Of a stretch of DNA of 64,000 bases, positions 62,443 through 64,000 are shown piece by piece; within the stretch, counting starts at the first letter, position 1, and every line of letters begins with the position of its first letter. Made by a program: the position numbers and the translations under genes. Source of the stretch: Micromonospora nigra (lineage in GTDB: Bacteria > Actinomycetota > Actinomycetes > Mycobacteriales > Micromonosporaceae); NCBI RefSeq assembly GCF_900091585.1, contig NZ_FMHT01000003.1:5544001-5608000 (forward strand), written 5' to 3'. Under the pieces are notes generated by a model. It ran no database searches. It was not told the DNA's origin and saw nothing but the letters and a program-made list of their open reading frames with translations.

Positions 62443-63140
62443 CCGGCCCGACCCGGCGGCCGTACGTGCTGCTGAGCTGCGCCACCTCGATCGACGGGTA
62501 CCTCGACGACACCTCCGACGAGCGGCTGCTGCTGTCCAACGAGGCCGACCTGGACCGGATCGACGCGGTGCGGGCCGGGTGCGACGCGATCCTGGTCGGG
62601 GCGGGCACGGTGCGCTGCGACGACCCGAGGCTGCTGGTGCGCTCGGCGCGGCTGCGGGCGCAGCGGGTCGCCCGGGGCCTGCCCGAGTCGCCGATGAAGG
62701 TGACCCTGACCGGCTGCGGCGACCTGGACCCGACGGGCCGGTTCTTCACCCTCGGCGACAGCGAACGGATCGTCTACTGTGCCAGCCCGGCGGTGGAGAA
62801 GACCCGGCACCGGCTCGGTGGGTTGGCCACGGTGGTGGACGCGGGCGACCCGGTCGACCCGGCCTGGACGCTGGCGGACCTCGCCGGGCGCGGGGTGGGC
62901 CGGCTCATGGTGGAGGGCGGGGCGGAGGTGCACCGGCAGTTCCTCACCGCCGGGCTCGCCGACGAGCTGCACCTGGTGGTGGCCCCGTTCTTCGTCGGCG
63001 ACCGGCGGGCGCCCCGCTTCGGCGGCGACGGCTTCTTCCCGTGGCACCCCGGCCGGCGGGCCCGGGTGGTGGAGGCCCGCCAGATCGGCGACGTGGTGCT
63101 GACCCGGTACGCCCTGTCGGAGCGCTGCCCGCAGGGGTGA
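62439..63140 (+). CDS. RibD-reductase/DHFR-like protein, standalone (233 aa)
   Basis: The C-terminal reductase domain of RibD found alone: [60 protein letters not shown]. It would reduce the ribosylaminopyrimidinone, or a related sugar-pyrimidine, with NADPH. The deaminase half of RibD is missing here. GTG 62439 overlaps the ribA stop by 4 bp. The pair with GTP cyclohydrolase II suggests that APy or its formyl form is reduced on the way to the product. Confidence 0.87.
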   Translation: MTGPTRRPYVLLSCATSIDGYLDDTSDERLLLSNEADLDRIDAVRAGCDAILVGAGTVRCDDPRLLVRSARLRAQRVARGLPESPMKVTLTGCGDLDPTGRFFTLGDSERIVYCASPAVEKTRHRLGGLATVVDAGDPVDPAWTLADLAGRGVGRLMVEGGAEVHRQFLTAGLADELHLVVAPFFVGDRRAPRFGGDGFFPWHPGRRARVVEARQIGDVVLTRYALSERCPQG

Positions 63141-63175
63141 CCCTCGCCCACCGGGTGCCGGGCCGCCCCCGTCGC

Positions 63176-63243
63176 GGCCGGGCCGGTGTGCGGGCCGTCC
63201 CAGCGTGGCCGGGCCGGTGTGCGGGCCGCCCCGGCGTGGCCGG
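63176..63243. repeat. 31-bp tandem repeat (2.2 copies)
   Basis: A 31-bp GC-rich unit with GGCCGGTGTGCGGGCC occurs at 63176-63206 and 63207-63237 with few changes, and begins a third time up to 63243. It fills the gap between two convergent genes and can form hairpins; it may act as a terminator. Confidence 0.7.
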
Positions 63244-63795
63244 TCAGCCCTCGAACGTGGCCCGGTCGAGGAACAGCAACCGGGCCCACTTGTCCGGCAG
63301 GTCGACCAGGGGACCGTCGACGAATCCGGTGCGCCGCAGCCGGGCGAGCACCCGGTCGTTGCGCGCGTCCGGCTCCATCACGATCCGCCGCCGGCCCGGG
63401 TCGCGGAACACGAAGGCGAGGAACTCGCGCAGCAGGGTGCCGGTGAACCCGGGCTCGGGCCGGTCGGTGGGGCCGATCAGCAGGTGGACGCCGTGATCGC
63501 CGGGCCGCACGGGGTAGACCTGGCCGACCGGGTCGTGTTCCGGCTCGTACGACTGGAACAGGGCGACCGGCGACCCGTCCCGCAACGCCAGGTAGGCGTG
63601 GTGTGTGGGCAGCGAGTCGACGTACCGGTAGATCTCGGCCACCCGGTCCCGGTCGGCGTCGGTCATGCCCCAGAACCGGGCGCGGTCCTGGCTCACCCAG
63701 GAGTGGATCACGTCGGCGTCGGTGTCCGGGGCGACCGGCCGGAAGACCACCCGCCCGAAGCCCGGCACGTCCCGCTCGTGGTGGTGTTCACTCAT
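63244..63795 (-). CDS. Siderophore-type N-acyltransferase, GNAT/IucB-like (183 aa)
   Basis: An acyltransferase of the siderophore acetylase family (Acetyltransf_8, IucB/AlcB-like): VIHSWVSQDRARFWGMTDAD, VALFQSYEPEHDPVGQVYPV, GDHGVHLLIGPTDRPEPGFT and RRIVMEPDARNDRVLARLRR. It acylates hydroxylated lysine, ornithine or a diamine in hydroxamate siderophores. ATG 63795 overlaps the end of the upstream acylase gene by 8 bp. Confidence 0.85.
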   Translation of the reverse strand: MSEHHHERDVPGFGRVVFRPVAPDTDADVIHSWVSQDRARFWGMTDADRDRVAEIYRYVDSLPTHHAYLALRDGSPVALFQSYEPEHDPVGQVYPVRPGDHGVHLLIGPTDRPEPGFTGTLLREFLAFVFRDPGRRRIVMEPDARNDRVLARLRRTGFVDGPLVDLPDKWARLLFLDRATFEG

Positions 63796-64000
63796 CGCGT
63801 TCCTCGATCAGCTTCGCCCAGTCGCAGGTGACGGGGGTCAGGTCGCCGCGCAGCCAGAGCGGCTGCTGGTCGTCGCGGTGCGCACCGCCACCGGTCGCGC
63901 CGTGCGGCACCACCCACCGGCTGTGCTCCCGGTCGGCCAGGTCCCACACGTAGCGGGCGGCCGGACCGCGCAGGCACAGGTCGGTGACCCCCGGGACGCT
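63788..64000 (-). CDS. Penicillin-acylase family protein, C-terminal fragment
   Basis: The reverse strand at the window edge encodes the last 70 residues of a protein ending KLIEERDE. SVPGVTDLCLRGPAARYVWD and WVVPHGATGGGAHRDDQQPL resemble the C-terminal end of penicillin/AHL acylases (Ntn hydrolases). The N-terminal Ser and signal peptide lie outside the window. It is coupled to the acetyltransferase gene by an 8-bp overlap. Medium certainty because only the tail is visible. Confidence 0.5.
   Translation of the reverse strand, partial: SVPGVTDLCLRGPAARYVWDLADREHSRWVVPHGATGGGAHRDDQQPLWLRGDLTPVTCDWAKLIEERDE

Overview
The window is a very GC-rich stretch of actinobacterial chromosome, most likely from Micromonospora or a close relative. 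Three things point that way: the strong third-position GC bias with frequent GTG starts, the gene families present (Scr1/DUF397 regulators, snapalysin-type protease, EccB, actinobacterial UvrA2, DUF574 methyltransferase), and the secondary-metabolism content. I see no rRNA, tRNA, CRISPR array, transposase or phage gene.

Region A (about 1-25.7 kb) looks like a secondary-metabolite gene cluster with its flanks. A TetR regulator, a glyoxalase-fold protein and a DHA2-type MFS exporter come first. Two cytochromes P450 flank an alpha/beta-hydrolase whose nucleophile position is Cys instead of Ser. A sugar block follows: a 4,6-dehydratase-like SDR, an NDP-sugar nucleotidyltransferase, a second SDR, a GT39 membrane glycosyltransferase and a methyltransferase. 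The centre is an EntE-like aryl-acid AMP ligase divergent from a 1760-residue iterative type I PKS (KS-AT-DH-KR-ACP, of the 6-methylsalicylate/naphthoate kind). Behind the PKS lie an SgcJ/EcaC-family protein, an antibiotic-monooxygenase-fold protein, a covalent-FAD-type oxidase and an SCP2 protein. The simplest reading is a pathway that makes, activates, oxidises and possibly glycosylates a small aromatic polyketide acid.

Region B (22.9-26.7 kb, minus strand) may be a separate, possibly new RiPP-like system: an HTH protein and DUF4180 protein, then a 24-residue Lys-rich peptide with one Cys and a very strong ribosome-binding site, an attenuator-like hairpin, a SagB-type flavin dehydrogenase with a PqqD-like N-terminal domain, and an MFS exporter. 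No cyclodehydratase (YcaO) is present.

Region C (26.8-50.6 kb) is mostly housekeeping and accessory genes: a PucR regulator divergent from a ferredoxin reductase/desaturase pair, an orphan EccB, several methyltransferases, a CBS-BON protein, DUF2267, DUF4291, a PemK/MazF-like protein, an FMN reductase with a palindromic tandem repeat upstream, a diguanylate cyclase, a Scr1/DUF397 locus, DedA, a phosphatase, and a UvrA2 ABC protein divergent from a double-headed MerR regulator.

Region D (50.7-57.3 kb) holds a TerC protein behind a yybP-ykoY (Mn2+) riboswitch, a VanX-like lipoprotein, an RtcB ligase gene interrupted by a single-base frameshift, and a secreted fusion of a snapalysin metalloprotease with a chymotrypsin-fold serine protease.

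Region E (57.5-63.1 kb) is a tightly packed seven-gene operon: an alcohol dehydrogenase-like protein, a PTPS/QueD homologue with altered active-site residues, a glycosyltransferase, a methyltransferase, a flippase-like membrane protein, GTP cyclohydrolase II and a RibD-reductase-like protein. It looks like a GTP-derived, pterin- or pyrimidine-type glycoside pathway of unknown product. A siderophore-type acetyltransferase and the end of a penicillin-acylase gene close the window.
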